DNA of 64,000 nucleotides, taken from NCBI GenBank assembly GCA_003577165.1, contig QEUM01000006.1, positions 1-64,000 of the forward strand, given 5' to 3'. Positions 15,109 to 23,139 of the stretch are shown here, in pieces. Position numbers and translations under genes: made by a program. Under the pieces are notes generated by a model. The model ran no database searches, had not been told where the DNA came from, and saw only the letters and a program-made list of their open reading frames with translations. The stretch is from Armatimonadota bacterium. GTDB taxonomy: Bacteria; Armatimonadota; Fimbriimonadia; Fimbriimonadales; ATM1. Every line of letters starts with the position of its first letter. The stretch's first letter is position 1.

Positions 15109-16139
15109 GACGAGGGTGAGCCCTCAATGAGTCTTAGTGCCTGCTCGGCCTCCTCTCTCACTTCTCTGGTGTTGTCACCCAGCGCCCGCAGGAGGTAGGG
15201 AATCGCCGCCCTGTCCCGAGCCTGCCCGAGGGCCATGGCAGCCCACTTCCGCACGCCGTGATATCGGTTCCTGTTAACTGATTGTTCCCTGAGGTAGGCG
15301 AGCGACAACTTATCTCCCCTCTTGGCGAGGATTGGAGACAAGTAGCGCGCTTCGCCATCAAGAGAGTCAAACAACTCGTCAAGTTCGGATTTCGTCGTGC
15401 CGAATCCGATATTGAGGAGGGCTTCTGCAAATCTTCTGCGCACGCGTCTGTCTAGTTGAGGCGTCAGAAACACGCCTTCCCGTAGCGTGGACATACCGTG
15501 CTTCTCGCCGCGCTGTGCAAGCAGGTACGCTGCGGTGAGGCGTACGTATATGTCTTGGTGTTCGACGAGTTGTCTCAAAACATCGAGTGCTTCGCTCGTT
15601 CCGATCCTTCCGATTGCCGAGACAATTGTGGTTCGACGCGAATAAAGGCCATGCGGCGGGGCCTTCATCTCTTTGGAGATCACGACGACTATTCGGTTGA
15701 GTGATTCGACGAGAGGGGGTAAGAGTCTCTTATCGGCGCGAAGCGCCGCTTCGAAGGCCGCTTCGTCTGCGAGAACCTCATCGTGCGACAGTAAGTACTC
15801 AGACAGTTTCTTTACGCTTGCGGTCATCACAAGTCTTAGTTCTTGGTAGTGTCTTGGAACGTACAGCGCGCTGTAGCGCACATCACGAAGTCTCTGTATG
15901 TAACTTTCGGCTTCCTGGGGAGCCAACGGCCCCACCGGTCGCGAGCCAAGCATGGTGAACCGAATGGTTGGAAACGGTAAGTAAGGTTCTATTTCGTCCT
16001 TCGTCACGACGACAGGCGCTCTCTTGGTGTGGGAGGAGCGCTCCGAGAGGTCGTCTTGATGTGCGCACGCGGGGAGAAATGTCACTGTGACGAACGCTGC
16101 GACTAGGCTGGCGGCGGCTTCGGTACGAACAGGAGTCAT
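15084..16139 (-). CDS. HEAT-repeat lipoprotein
   Basis: 351 residues. The N-terminus is a lipoprotein signal (TEAAASLVAAFVTVTFLPAC, lipobox LPAC). The second half carries HEAT/PBS-lyase-type helical repeats, for example AIGRIGTSEALDVLRQLVEH, LLAQRGEKHGMSTLREGV and WAAMALGQARDRAAIPYLLRALGDN. Such repeats serve as protein-binding solenoids. No enzymatic motif is present. The last residues are encoded by a dispersed repeat, so the C-terminus has been remodelled by it. A TTG start 9 bases upstream is possible, but the ATG at 16139 fits the signal better. Confidence 0.75.
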   Translation of the reverse strand: MTPVRTEAAASLVAAFVTVTFLPACAHQDDLSERSSHTKRAPVVVTKDEIEPYLPFPTIRFTMLGSRPVGPLAPQEAESYIQRLRDVRYSALYVPRHYQELRLVMTASVKKLSEYLLSHDEVLADEAAFEAALRADKRLLPPLVESLNRIVVVISKEMKAPPHGLYSRRTTIVSAIGRIGTSEALDVLRQLVEHQDIYVRLTAAYLLAQRGEKHGMSTLREGVFLTPQLDRRVRRRFAEALLNIGFGTTKSELDELFDSLDGEARYLSPILAKRGDKLSLAYLREQSVNRNRYHGVRKWAAMALGQARDRAAIPYLLRALGDNTREVREEAEQALRLIEGSPSSDGRPEHG

Positions 16140-16231
16140 GCTCTTCAATTAAGACGTCTCTGACCTGGCGGGCGTGACGTGGCGTTAACACAATCGGGGA
16201 ACTGGGGCAAACCGTAGCCGCTCGGCGCATG

Positions 16232-16365
16232 CCTGGGGTGAAGTCAAAATCGAAAATCGGCCGGCGCGGCCGAGCGATGCGCTACCAGGCGTCAATCGCA
16301 GCGAGTGGGTCGCTCATCCGTCCCACCCGAGGTACCCTTCACGCACGCTGAGGCCACACGCCCGG
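16232..16365 (+). repeat. Dispersed palindromic repeat, copy 3
   Basis: Contains GGGGTGAAG, AAAATCGAAAATCG, then ACCAGGCGTCAATCGCAGCG, AGTGGGTCGCTCATCCGTCC and CACCCGAGGTACCCTTCACG. The left arm is degenerate. Translating the right block gives the false N-terminal peptide VPPEVPFTHAEAT in front of the next gene. It sits between divergent genes. Confidence 0.75.
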
Positions 16366-16376
16366 AAGCTCTGAAG

Positions 16377-17774
16377 ATGTCACCTTTGCTCTGCCTTCTG
16401 TGCCTTGCCCATCCCGGCCAGGGGGCTGCCGCCGCGAAGCCCATCGACCTCATCCAGGGCCCCCGCCTCGAAGGTTGGGTCAGGCGCGGCGGCGAGGCAA
16501 AGTACGAGGCCGAAGGAGGAGAGATCGTCGGCACTTGCGTGCTGAACACGCCCAACAGCTTCCTCTGCACCGAGAAGTCCTACGGAGATTTCGTCCTAGA
16601 GTTCGAATTCAAGGTTGATCCTCGATTGAATTCCGGAGTTCAGATTCGAAGCGATTGTTTCGATGCGGCAACGAAAGTGGAATGGCAGGGCAAGAGCATT
16701 GACATCCCTGCCGGGCGATTGCACGGCTATCAAATCGAAATCGATCCTGAACCCGCGCGCGACCGTTGGTGGTCGGCAGGCATCTACGACGAGGGCCGGC
16801 GCGGATGGCTCTATCCGGGCGCGCTCGGCGGCGACGAAAAGGCCTTCACCGAGCAGGGCCGCAAACTCTTCAAGCAGGGCGACTGGAACCATGTCCGCGT
16901 CGAAGCGATTGGCGACTCGATCAAGACCTGGCTCAACGGCACGCCGTGCGCCCAGATCAAGGACTCGATGACAACTCGAGGGTTCATCGCCCTCCAGGTC
17001 CACGGCATCGGCAATGACACCTCGAAGGCTGGAGCGCAGGTGCGCTGGCGAAATCTGCGCTTGACGAGCTTAGACAAGCCCCAGAACACGCTGTCCGAAA
17101 AAGAAAAGGCGGAGGGCTGGCGACTGCTTTGGGACGGCAAGTCCACGAACGGCTGGCGCGGCGCGAAGCTCGAAGACTTTCCGCCAAATGGCTGGGTCAT
17201 CGAGAACGGAGAACTGACGGTACTCAAGGGCAACGGCGGCGAGTCTGCTGGGGGGGGCGACATCGTCACCCGGGAGCGCTTCAGCCAGTTCGAGTTGGTC
17301 CTCGAATTCAAAATTACTCCTGGCGCAAACAGCGGCATCAAATACTTCTGCCAGCCCAACCTGGACCCCATTACCGGCACGGGCGCGAAGTCGGCGACCG
17401 GATCAGCGATCGGGCTCGAGTTCCAAATCCTGGACGACGCGCTGCACCCCGACGCCAAGCTGGGCCGAAATGGAAACCGCACCGTCGGATCGCTTTACGA
17501 TCTGATCCCGCCGGCTGCTTCCAAGAAACCAAGTCTCATCGGCGATTGGAACATCGCCAGAATTCTCGTGAAAGGAAAGCACGTCGAGCACTGGCTCAAC
17601 GGTCAAAAGGTGCTCGAGTACGAGCGAGGGTCGGAGTCCTTCCGCAGGCTTGTCGCCGAGAGCAAATACAAGAACATCCCCGGCTTTGGCGAATGGAAAG
17701 ACGGCCACATCCTACTGCAGGACCACGGAGACCGAGTTTCGTTTCGGAACATCAAGATTCGGAAGCCACGATGA
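16377..17774 (+). CDS. Tandem DUF1080 (3-keto-disaccharide hydrolase) protein
   Basis: 465 residues. Signal peptide (SPLLCLLCLAHPGQG), then two DUF1080 beta-sandwich domains of about 200 residues each. First: GPRLEGWVRRGGEAKYEAEGG, then SYGDFVLEFEFKVDPRLNSGVQIRS, GYQIEIDP and WNHVRVEAIGDSIKTWLNG. Second: GWRLLWDGKSTNGWRG then a parallel set ending HILLQDHGDRVSFRNIKIR. DUF1080 proteins hydrolyse 3-keto-glucosides outside the cytoplasm. The start is the ATG at 16377; the open frame upstream is repeat-derived. Its stop overlaps the next gene's start by 4 bases, so the two are coupled. Confidence 0.9.
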   Translation: MSPLLCLLCLAHPGQGAAAAKPIDLIQGPRLEGWVRRGGEAKYEAEGGEIVGTCVLNTPNSFLCTEKSYGDFVLEFEFKVDPRLNSGVQIRSDCFDAATKVEWQGKSIDIPAGRLHGYQIEIDPEPARDRWWSAGIYDEGRRGWLYPGALGGDEKAFTEQGRKLFKQGDWNHVRVEAIGDSIKTWLNGTPCAQIKDSMTTRGFIALQVHGIGNDTSKAGAQVRWRNLRLTSLDKPQNTLSEKEKAEGWRLLWDGKSTNGWRGAKLEDFPPNGWVIENGELTVLKGNGGESAGGGDIVTRERFSQFELVLEFKITPGANSGIKYFCQPNLDPITGTGAKSATGSAIGLEFQILDDALHPDAKLGRNGNRTVGSLYDLIPPAASKKPSLIGDWNIARILVKGKHVEHWLNGQKVLEYERGSESFRRLVAESKYKNIPGFGEWKDGHILLQDHGDRVSFRNIKIRKPR

Positions 17775-19192
17775 AGAACTTCAGCGAGCCCATCGACCGG
17801 CGCGATTTCCTCAAAGGCGCCCTGACTGCCGGAAGCTTCGCCTTTCTCCCCTCGGGCGTCTTTGGGGCTCTTGAGTCGCAGAGACGAAGAATCGGGCCCA
17901 ACGAAAAAGTGAACGTTGCCATCGTCGGCATCGGCAACCGTGGAGTGGACGTCTCCAAAGCTCTCCACGCAACCGGAATCGCAAACATCGTCGCCCTCTG
18001 CGACACCGAGATCGGAGCGCCGCGCACCGAGGCAACCCTCAAAGCCTTCCCCGGCCTGCCGCAGTTCCGAGACTTCCGCGCGATGTTCGACAAGATGGGC
18101 AGCCAGTTCGACGCGGTCGGCGTCGTCACGCCCGACCATTCCCACTTCCCCGTGGCGATGCTCGCGATGGCGCAGGGCAAAGGCGTCTACGTCGAGAAGC
18201 CCCTCGCCCACAGCTTCCGGCAGATCGAGCTGCTCATGGCAGCCGAAAAGAGGCACCGCGTCGCCTGCCAGATGGGCAACCAGGGCCACTCGGAGGCCAA
18301 CTACTTCCAGTTCAAAGCCTGGGTGGATGCTGGCATCATCCGAAACGTCACCAAGATCACCGCCTTCATGAACAGCCCCCGCCGCTGGCATGGGATGGAC
18401 GTCTCGGGCTACATGCCCGGCGAGCCGACCCCCGACTGGATCGACTGGAACGCCTGGATCGCCACCGCCACCGAGCACCCCTTCCACCCCAAGTACCTCA
18501 ACGGCGACTGGCGCGGTTGGTACGACTTCGGCAACGGCGCGCTCGGCGACTGGGGCGCGCACATCTTCGACACCGCCCACGAGTTCCTACGGCTCGGCCT
18601 TCCAATCGAGGTGGACCCGATCTTCATCGAGGGCCACAGCCCCTTCATCTTCCCACAGGCCTCGACGCTCGCCTTCAAGTTCCCCCGCCGAGGCTCGCTG
18701 CCGCCGGTGGAGCTAACCTGGTACGACGGCGTCCGCAACCGCCCGACCCTTCCCAGCAACTTCGGCGACGGAGTCGTGGACCCCAACATCCCGCCGCCCT
18801 CGACCGGATCCATAGACACCAAGACCCTCGCGCCCGGCAAGGTGATCTACGGCGAGTACCTCACCTTCAAGGGCGGCTCGCACGCCTCGACGCTCGAGAT
18901 CCTCCCGAACTCCAGGGCCAAGGACCTGCGGCTCCCCGAGGTTCCGAGGTCCCCGTCCAACCACTTCCTGAACTTCCTCAAAGCCTGCCGAGGGGAGGAG
19001 GCGTGCCGTTCGAACTTCGCCGTCGCGGGCCCGCTCTGTCAGGCGATGGCGATCGGGGTCATCGCCCAGCGCGTCAATGCGAAGGTCGAGTTCGATCCGA
19101 AGTCCAAGCGGATCACGAACCACAGCGTCGCCGATGCGCTCTTGGATGGCGCCCCGCCTCGCAAAGAGTGGGAGCAGTTCTACAGGCTCTAG
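17771..19192 (+). CDS. TAT-exported Gfo/Idh/MocA oxidoreductase
   Basis: 473 residues. A twin-arginine signal (RRDFLKGALTAGSFAFLPSG) precedes an NAD(P)-binding Rossmann domain (VNVAIVGIGNRGVDVSKAL) with the family's VTPDHSHFPVAMLAMAQGKGVYVEKPLAH stretch, including the EKP motif, and a C-terminal alpha/beta domain (GDWRGWYDFGNGALGDWGAHIFDTAHEFL). Exported members oxidise or rearrange glycosides at C3. Paired by ATGA overlap with the DUF1080 hydrolase, it suggests a periplasmic 3-keto-glycoside route: oxidation at C3 followed by hydrolysis. The substrate is not known. Confidence 0.9.
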   Translation: MKNFSEPIDRRDFLKGALTAGSFAFLPSGVFGALESQRRRIGPNEKVNVAIVGIGNRGVDVSKALHATGIANIVALCDTEIGAPRTEATLKAFPGLPQFRDFRAMFDKMGSQFDAVGVVTPDHSHFPVAMLAMAQGKGVYVEKPLAHSFRQIELLMAAEKRHRVACQMGNQGHSEANYFQFKAWVDAGIIRNVTKITAFMNSPRRWHGMDVSGYMPGEPTPDWIDWNAWIATATEHPFHPKYLNGDWRGWYDFGNGALGDWGAHIFDTAHEFLRLGLPIEVDPIFIEGHSPFIFPQASTLAFKFPRRGSLPPVELTWYDGVRNRPTLPSNFGDGVVDPNIPPPSTGSIDTKTLAPGKVIYGEYLTFKGGSHASTLEILPNSRAKDLRLPEVPRSPSNHFLNFLKACRGEEACRSNFAVAGPLCQAMAIGVIAQRVNAKVEFDPKSKRITNHSVADALLDGAPPRKEWEQFYRL

Positions 19193-19235
19193 GCGGCGCT
19201 GGAGGCTGAAATCGGAACTCGGGCGCGGGCGCGAC

Positions 19236-19328
19236 GGGCGGCCGGCGTACGTGATATCGAAATCGAAAATCGAGTGTCACGGATGATCGGCGCAGCACCA
19301 GGCGTCAATCGTAGCGAGTGGGTCGCAC
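19236..19328 (+). repeat. Dispersed palindromic repeat, copy 4
   Basis: GGGCGGCCGGCGTACGTGA, ATCGAAATCGAAAATCG, CACGGATGATCGGC, then CAGGCGTCAATCGTAGCGAG and TGGGTCGCACC. The right end is truncated where the minus-strand gene stops. It lies between two convergent genes. Confidence 0.7.
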
Positions 19329-20447
19329 CTACCGGGACCCGATGTAAAACTTCGACGTGTACCGGCCGCCTCTCAACGTGTTCGTTCCATAGTAGTTCCT
19401 GACATTTGCTGCCGTCACGGACGCCGCTACCGCATAGGTTCCCGGAGGTAGTGTGATGCTGCGCGTCGCTCCAATTGGAATTATCAGCTTTTCGGAATCT
19501 GGGCCGCTGAACCGGACGGTGAGTTCATACCCCGTTTGGTTTTCGACCTCCATGTACGCGGAACTGCCGCCTAAGCTCAGGGGTTCCGCACGGGGCATCT
19601 CAGCGTATTCACCGGCGGCAATTTCGCGGACCTCAAGGTCAATAATGCGCTTCTTGATCCACTCGATCTCGGGGTGGTCCGGAAATCGAGTAGCGAAACG
19701 TCTGTAATGGTCGAGCGAATCCTGCTCACGGACCCAGTCCAAATCATCGTAGAGTTGTTGAATGCGCGCTTCGGCCGCTGCCGCCTTGGTTGTCTCTGGA
19801 TACCGACTGAGAAACTCCCTGATTTCGGCCTCAGAACGTGAACTGGAAACGTGTTCCCATTGAGCATCAGCTATCTTCGTGATTCTCTCTTTCGCCTCGT
19901 TTGCGTGCTGGCCACCTGGGTAGTCGCGGACATAGGCTCGAAGCGCTTCGATTTGGTCAGAGGCGTCAGCTTGGGCCCATACCTCAGGCTCGCGAAGAAC
20001 GTGGATCCTCTGCCTAGCCGAGTAAGTGTAATCGGAGGATGGGAAGCGATTCACAAAACCCTCGTACGCTGGAATAGTGTCCAGAAGTGAGGCCCACTGA
20101 TAGTGAGGCCAAGGGTTGAAGATCAGTAAGAGTATCGCGGCAAGACCGAGAAAAATGCCCCATGTAGCTCGACTCGAGACTTGCTTGCCTCGTGTTGTCG
20201 TGCCCTCCGCTCGTGCCTTTGCGATGGCGCTGAGAACGGCTAGCCTGATTTCTGGCGGGACATCAACTCGTTGGCCGTTTTTGATGAGGCGAGATGCCCT
20301 CGTTAGCTCGCTTTTAGACAATAGGCGATCGGTTAGCGCAAACGAGAGGACGAGTTCCTCCTCGTTGACGGGAGCGCTACCACAAGTACTGCAGCGCTCG
20401 ATGGGTGCCGCCTTCGGGGCTCCGCATCGGTGGCATATGGCGATCAC
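19329..20447 (-). CDS. Zinc-ribbon, single-pass membrane protein with TPR-like region
   Basis: 372 residues. The N-terminus has a zinc ribbon (CHRCGAP, CSTCGSA: two CxxC pairs), then a helical linker, one membrane helix (WGIFLGLAAILLLIFNPWP, about residues 96-114), a helical region with TPR/tetratricopeptide-like spacing (ALRAYVRDYPGGQHANEAKERI, FLSRYPETTKAAAAEARI, FATRFPDHPEIEWIKKR) and a C-terminal beta domain (MEVENQTGYELTVRFSGPDSEKLIIP, RSITLPPGTYAVAASV). I do not recognise a named family. The layout suggests a cytoplasmic zinc domain anchored to an extracytoplasmic sensor. The start is a GTG with AGGAGG about 12 bases upstream. Confidence 0.75.
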   Translation of the reverse strand: MIAICHRCGAPKAAPIERCSTCGSAPVNEEELVLSFALTDRLLSKSELTRASRLIKNGQRVDVPPEIRLAVLSAIAKARAEGTTTRGKQVSSRATWGIFLGLAAILLLIFNPWPHYQWASLLDTIPAYEGFVNRFPSSDYTYSARQRIHVLREPEVWAQADASDQIEALRAYVRDYPGGQHANEAKERITKIADAQWEHVSSSRSEAEIREFLSRYPETTKAAAAEARIQQLYDDLDWVREQDSLDHYRRFATRFPDHPEIEWIKKRIIDLEVREIAAGEYAEMPRAEPLSLGGSSAYMEVENQTGYELTVRFSGPDSEKLIIPIGATRSITLPPGTYAVAASVTAANVRNYYGTNTLRGGRYTSKFYIGSR

Positions 20448-20538
20448 TTCTCAACTGACCTCCTGTTCCTGCCCTTCTTCCGAACCGGTGAGTCTTCACA
20501 ATTGTACACGAGCGGACGCCGCCCTGCGACGCGCGGGG

Positions 20539-20582
20539 AGCGGGTCGCTGCCACCCGATGCACCCTCGACCCATGCTCAGGC
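20539..20582 (+). repeat. Dispersed palindromic repeat, copy 5 (right block only, divergent)
   Basis: GAGCGGGTCGCTG, CCACCCGATGCACCCTCG and CCCATGCTCAGGC match the right block of the other copies with small deletions. It lies between divergent genes. Confidence 0.5.
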
Positions 20583-20709
20583 AATCCGGAGCGTCAGCGC
20601 GGCGCTGGAGGTAGTGACCACTGGCACGGAGGATGACGTCCCGGCGGTGTACGGAAGCCCGCTGGGGGGTATGAGGAGCCCGGGACGCCTGCTTCGAAGT
20701 CGGCTGCGT

Positions 20710-20715
20710 TACAAT
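20710..20715 (+). promoter_or_regulatory. -10-like box, leaderless layout, for the MntA-like gene
   Basis: TACAAT ends 6 bases before the ATG at 20722; no ribosome binding site is present. Confidence 0.5.
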
Positions 20716-20721
20716 CGCCCC

Positions 20722-21036
20722 ATGCAAGTCGAAGGGCTTCTGGCAGCCAAACGTGAAGGCCTTGAAGCGCTTTGCCGCAAGTCCGCTGTGAAACGGCTGC
20801 GGCTGTTCGGCTCCGCCCTTCGTGAGGATTGGAACCCAGAGACGAGCGACCTCGACTTTCTCGCCGAGTTCGGGCCGCCGGTTGGCATGAACGCTTTCGA
20901 CCGCTTTATGGGCTTCGTGCTCGACCTCGAAGCGCTGTTCGGGCGGCACGCGGATGTCGTCGACTGGAACGCCGCGAAGAACCCCTTTTTCAGACGCCAC
21001 GCGGAGCGATCGGCCAAGGAGCTCTATGCGGCCTGA
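20722..21036 (+). CDS. MntA-type minimal nucleotidyltransferase
   Basis: 104 residues, normal for the family. The motif LFGSALREDWNPETSDLDFLAEF is the GSx(n)DxD polymerase-beta nucleotidyltransferase signature. MntA proteins are antitoxins that AMPylate or otherwise nucleotidylate the HEPN ribonuclease toxin HepT. The frame is open for 200 codons upstream, but homology and the TACAAT box place the start at 20722. Its partner, which normally overlaps the 3' end, is present only as a short fragment at 21026, so the pair is probably no longer functional as a toxin-antitoxin system. Confidence 0.85.
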   Translation: MQVEGLLAAKREGLEALCRKSAVKRLRLFGSALREDWNPETSDLDFLAEFGPPVGMNAFDRFMGFVLDLEALFGRHADVVDWNAAKNPFFRRHAERSAKELYAA

Positions 21037-21076
21037 GACCGCCGCCGCTCTCTACGACATGAGCATGGCGGCGTCG
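21026..21076 (+). pseudogene. Truncated HepT-like (HEPN) gene start
   Basis: An ATG overlapping the MntA stop opens MRPETAAALYDMSMAAS, which matches the typical HepT N-terminus ('M.pe..a.L.Dm..Aa..i'). Homology then ends exactly where a dispersed repeat begins (GGGTGGCACG at 21076). The frame continues through repeat sequence and is not HEPN-like: the Rx4-6H catalytic motif is absent. Confidence 0.6.
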
Positions 21077-21180
21077 GGTGGCACGCACGATCGACGCGCT
21101 GCCAGTCGTCACTGGCAGCGAGTGGATCGCTCGTCCGTTCTGCCCGAGGTACCCTTCACTCTCACTCAGGCCACCTGCCG
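21076..21180 (+). repeat. Dispersed palindromic repeat, copy 6 (at the HepT breakpoint)
   Basis: Left arm GGGTGGCACGCACGATCGAC; an internal perfect hairpin CTGCCAGT/ACTGGCAG (21099-21118); right block AGCGAGTGGATCGCTCGTCC, TGCCCGAGGTACCCTTCACT, CTCAGGCCACC. Confidence 0.75.
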
Positions 21181-21252
21181 GAGTGGGGATGGGGGCAAAG
21201 TGCTTAGTCCCCTCATGCTGAAGCAACCGCCTAGGCTAAACTATGAAATGAA

Positions 21253-21993
21253 GTGAGGCTTGATTTTTCAAACCTGCCACTCATTGAGGCTGCCATCCGT
21301 TTTACCTTTGCTGAGTCCCTTGCACTGGGGTTCGAGACGATGTTCAAGTTGGCGGAGCGAGTACGCCCCGATTATGCGGCCAGCGACTTACCGGCAAGGG
21401 AACTACCGCCGGGGCAGAATGTTGTCAATCTGATGCCCGTCGGTTCCGGCATGCTGTTTCAGAAGGATGCCATCCGCGTGACTCTCCAGTCAGACATGCT
21501 CGCAAGTCGTTGGATTCGGTCACGCATTCCCGGCGGCCAGGACTACGTCCGGTATCCCACCTTGAAGGTGACCGCGGAAGAGTTCTTCAAGCACCTCGCC
21601 GCCGTCTGTGGCGCCCGTCCCTCGGTTTCGGTGGTAAACATGGTCTACGTAAACTTCATTCGCCCTGAAGAAGGCGACATATCCATTCACGACTATTTCG
21701 AAGCGAACGTGTTTCCGCGGCGCATCAGTGCCGCCGCCCGCGTCTACAACGTACAGGAGTCATGGCAGGAACCAGATTCTGTCGATCTAACGTTGGACTT
21801 GCAAGAGGCCACAATCAAGCAAGGTGAACAGGAACTCCAGGGATACCGATTCGCGACGGCAGGCGGGTTCCGCCCTAGGCCGGGTGAAGAGATGGCTGCC
21901 ATTGATCTAGTCCACGATAGACTACAAGTATTCTTTAACGAGCTGCTCACAGCCAGGGCAAAGTCCTGGTGGGCATTGCAGGTAAACGAATGA
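21253..21993 (+). CDS. TIGR04255-like family protein
   Basis: 246 residues, matching the family's usual 240-270. The opening LDFSNLPLIEAAIRFTF resembles the 'nPPlvEa.v.irf' start of TIGR04255 proteins, and the later TVDLTLDLQEA-like strands (SVDLTLDLQEATIKQGEQELQGYRF) and terminal IDLVHDRLQVFFNELLTARAKSWW helix fit the same family. The function of TIGR04255 is unknown; members occur in mobile and defence-rich regions. A GTG is the only start that fits. The stop overlaps the next ATG (ATGA), so the next gene is translationally coupled. Confidence 0.6.
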   Translation: MRLDFSNLPLIEAAIRFTFAESLALGFETMFKLAERVRPDYAASDLPARELPPGQNVVNLMPVGSGMLFQKDAIRVTLQSDMLASRWIRSRIPGGQDYVRYPTLKVTAEEFFKHLAAVCGARPSVSVVNMVYVNFIRPEEGDISIHDYFEANVFPRRISAAARVYNVQESWQEPDSVDLTLDLQEATIKQGEQELQGYRFATAGGFRPRPGEEMAAIDLVHDRLQVFFNELLTARAKSWWALQVNE

Positions 21994-22373
21994 CGCCAAC
22001 CACCGCAGATATTCCTCCGAACGTCGCTGAAACCATTTTAAGCCTGGTGGGCGGCGATAATGCGGCCTACGTTCAGCCGCAGGTGCGCGATGATCGTCCG
22101 CTGTCACTCGCACTAAGTGACTGTGCCGCGCAGGTTCAAAGCCTTAGCGAAGCCCCGATTGCGGAGGTAGAGGGCCCCCTCGCTGCCGTCCTGTCGCAAA
22201 TCTCTGAGATAAGCGACGCGCCCTTGCCCGCTTATCATTCTCTTGACTGGGAGGACGATGACGCTCCGCTAATCAAACCCCATGCGCAGTATTTTGTGGC
22301 CATTCCATATGCTCTGGGCGGCCGGGGCAAGATTTCGAGGCCGGACGAGTCAGAACGGCTCTGTGAAGAGTGA
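21990..22373 (+). CDS. Small acidic protein of unknown function, middle gene of a three-gene module
   Basis: 127 residues. Acidic and largely helical, with stretches DIPPNVAETILSLVGGDNAAY, SLALSDCAAQVQSLSEAPIAEV and LDWEDDDAPLIKPHAQYFVAIPY. No motif or family is recognised. The ATG overlaps the preceding stop by 4 bases and the end overlaps the likely start of the following gene by 11 bases, so it is a coupled linker or adaptor within the module. Confidence 0.55.
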   Translation: MTPTTADIPPNVAETILSLVGGDNAAYVQPQVRDDRPLSLALSDCAAQVQSLSEAPIAEVEGPLAAVLSQISEISDAPLPAYHSLDWEDDDAPLIKPHAQYFVAIPYALGGRGKISRPDESERLCEE

Positions 22374-22905
22374 CCCTGCGGCCGCCTCCGGCTGGTACGA
22401 GGTCGGCAAGTTTCCGGATATTCAACAAGGAGACATCTTTTTTAACGTTCCAATTCCCCTTGTGCCGACTGGGCTGTACAGTGAGCTAAAGCCACACACG
22501 ACCGCAACCACCCTGACACGCGTGAACGTTTTTGACGTGGTCGTGTTGACGCAAAGTTGCGACCTTGCGCGCTCAGAAGACCCGGACCGACAAATTATCT
22601 TGTGCGCTCTTGATGACGCGAGCAAACTATACCCGAAAAAGAGTGACCGTGAGGACGTGGCCAAGGGGCGAAGGCCCGCTCTGCATCTTCTAGACAAGTG
22701 CTCTGCCGCGGAGCTCACCTTCGCTCAGAAGATTGTGAGCTTCCAGACGATATATACTGTTCCAAAAGCATACTTGGAAGAGCTTTGCTTGCGAAGCAAA
22801 ATTCGTGTACGATTGAGATCTCCGTATCGTGAACACTTGTCCCAAGCATTTGCGCGCTACTTCATGCGTGTTGGTTTGCCAGAGCCGGATCTCACAGTCG
22901 ACTGA
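22363..22905 (+). CDS. Conserved unknown protein with QGDIF and QSCDL motifs
   Basis: About 180 residues from the GTG at 22363 (an ATG at 22282 is an alternative). Key elements are FPDIQQGDIFFNVPI near the start, a central VNVFDVVVLTQSCDLARSED strand-turn, and the C-terminal SPYREHLSQAFARYFMRVGLP helix. I recall this motif set from scattered bacterial genomes with no assigned function. The invariant Cys/Asp turn hints at a catalytic or metal site, but that is inference. Third gene of the TIGR04255-like operon; a dispersed repeat follows. Confidence 0.6.
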   Translation: MKSDPAAASGWYEVGKFPDIQQGDIFFNVPIPLVPTGLYSELKPHTTATTLTRVNVFDVVVLTQSCDLARSEDPDRQIILCALDDASKLYPKKSDREDVAKGRRPALHLLDKCSAAELTFAQKIVSFQTIYTVPKAYLEELCLRSKIRVRLRSPYREHLSQAFARYFMRVGLPEPDLTVD

Positions 22906-23034
22906 CCGGCGACTGCCTTTAGCATTTCTGGATGTCCACATACACCAAAACCTAAGGACAGTGCGGATGACCGCTTCCCTACTCATGACGCACGTCATTC
23001 CTGCCGCGTCGGGCGAGTTTCGGGGATGGCCTGC

Positions 23035-23139
23035 GGGTGGCCGGGGTGAAGCCTAAATCGAAAATCGGGTGGCACGGATGAGCGGCCGCCGAAGTCCGAG
23101 TCGGCGCCAGGGTTCTGTGCCGCTCGTCCGTGCTCGGCT
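23035..23139 (+). repeat. Dispersed palindromic repeat, copy 7 (best-preserved hairpin)
   Basis: GGGTGGCCGGGGTGAAGCC, AAATCGAAAATCGGG, then the arms GCACGGATGAGCGGC (23072-23086) and GCCGCTCGTCCGTGC (23119-23133), which pair at 14 of 15 positions. The rest of the gap 22906-23373 shows no gene or other signal. Confidence 0.8.

Noticed and set aside
16305-16376. N-terminal extension of the DUF1080 gene
   Set aside because: The extra residues (VPPEVPFTHAEAT and flanks) are translated dispersed-repeat sequence; related peptides appear at the other copies.
20116-20721. Long upstream extension of the MntA-like gene
   Set aside because: It is antisense to the zinc-ribbon gene and has no family similarity; the TACAAT box and homology put the start at 20722.
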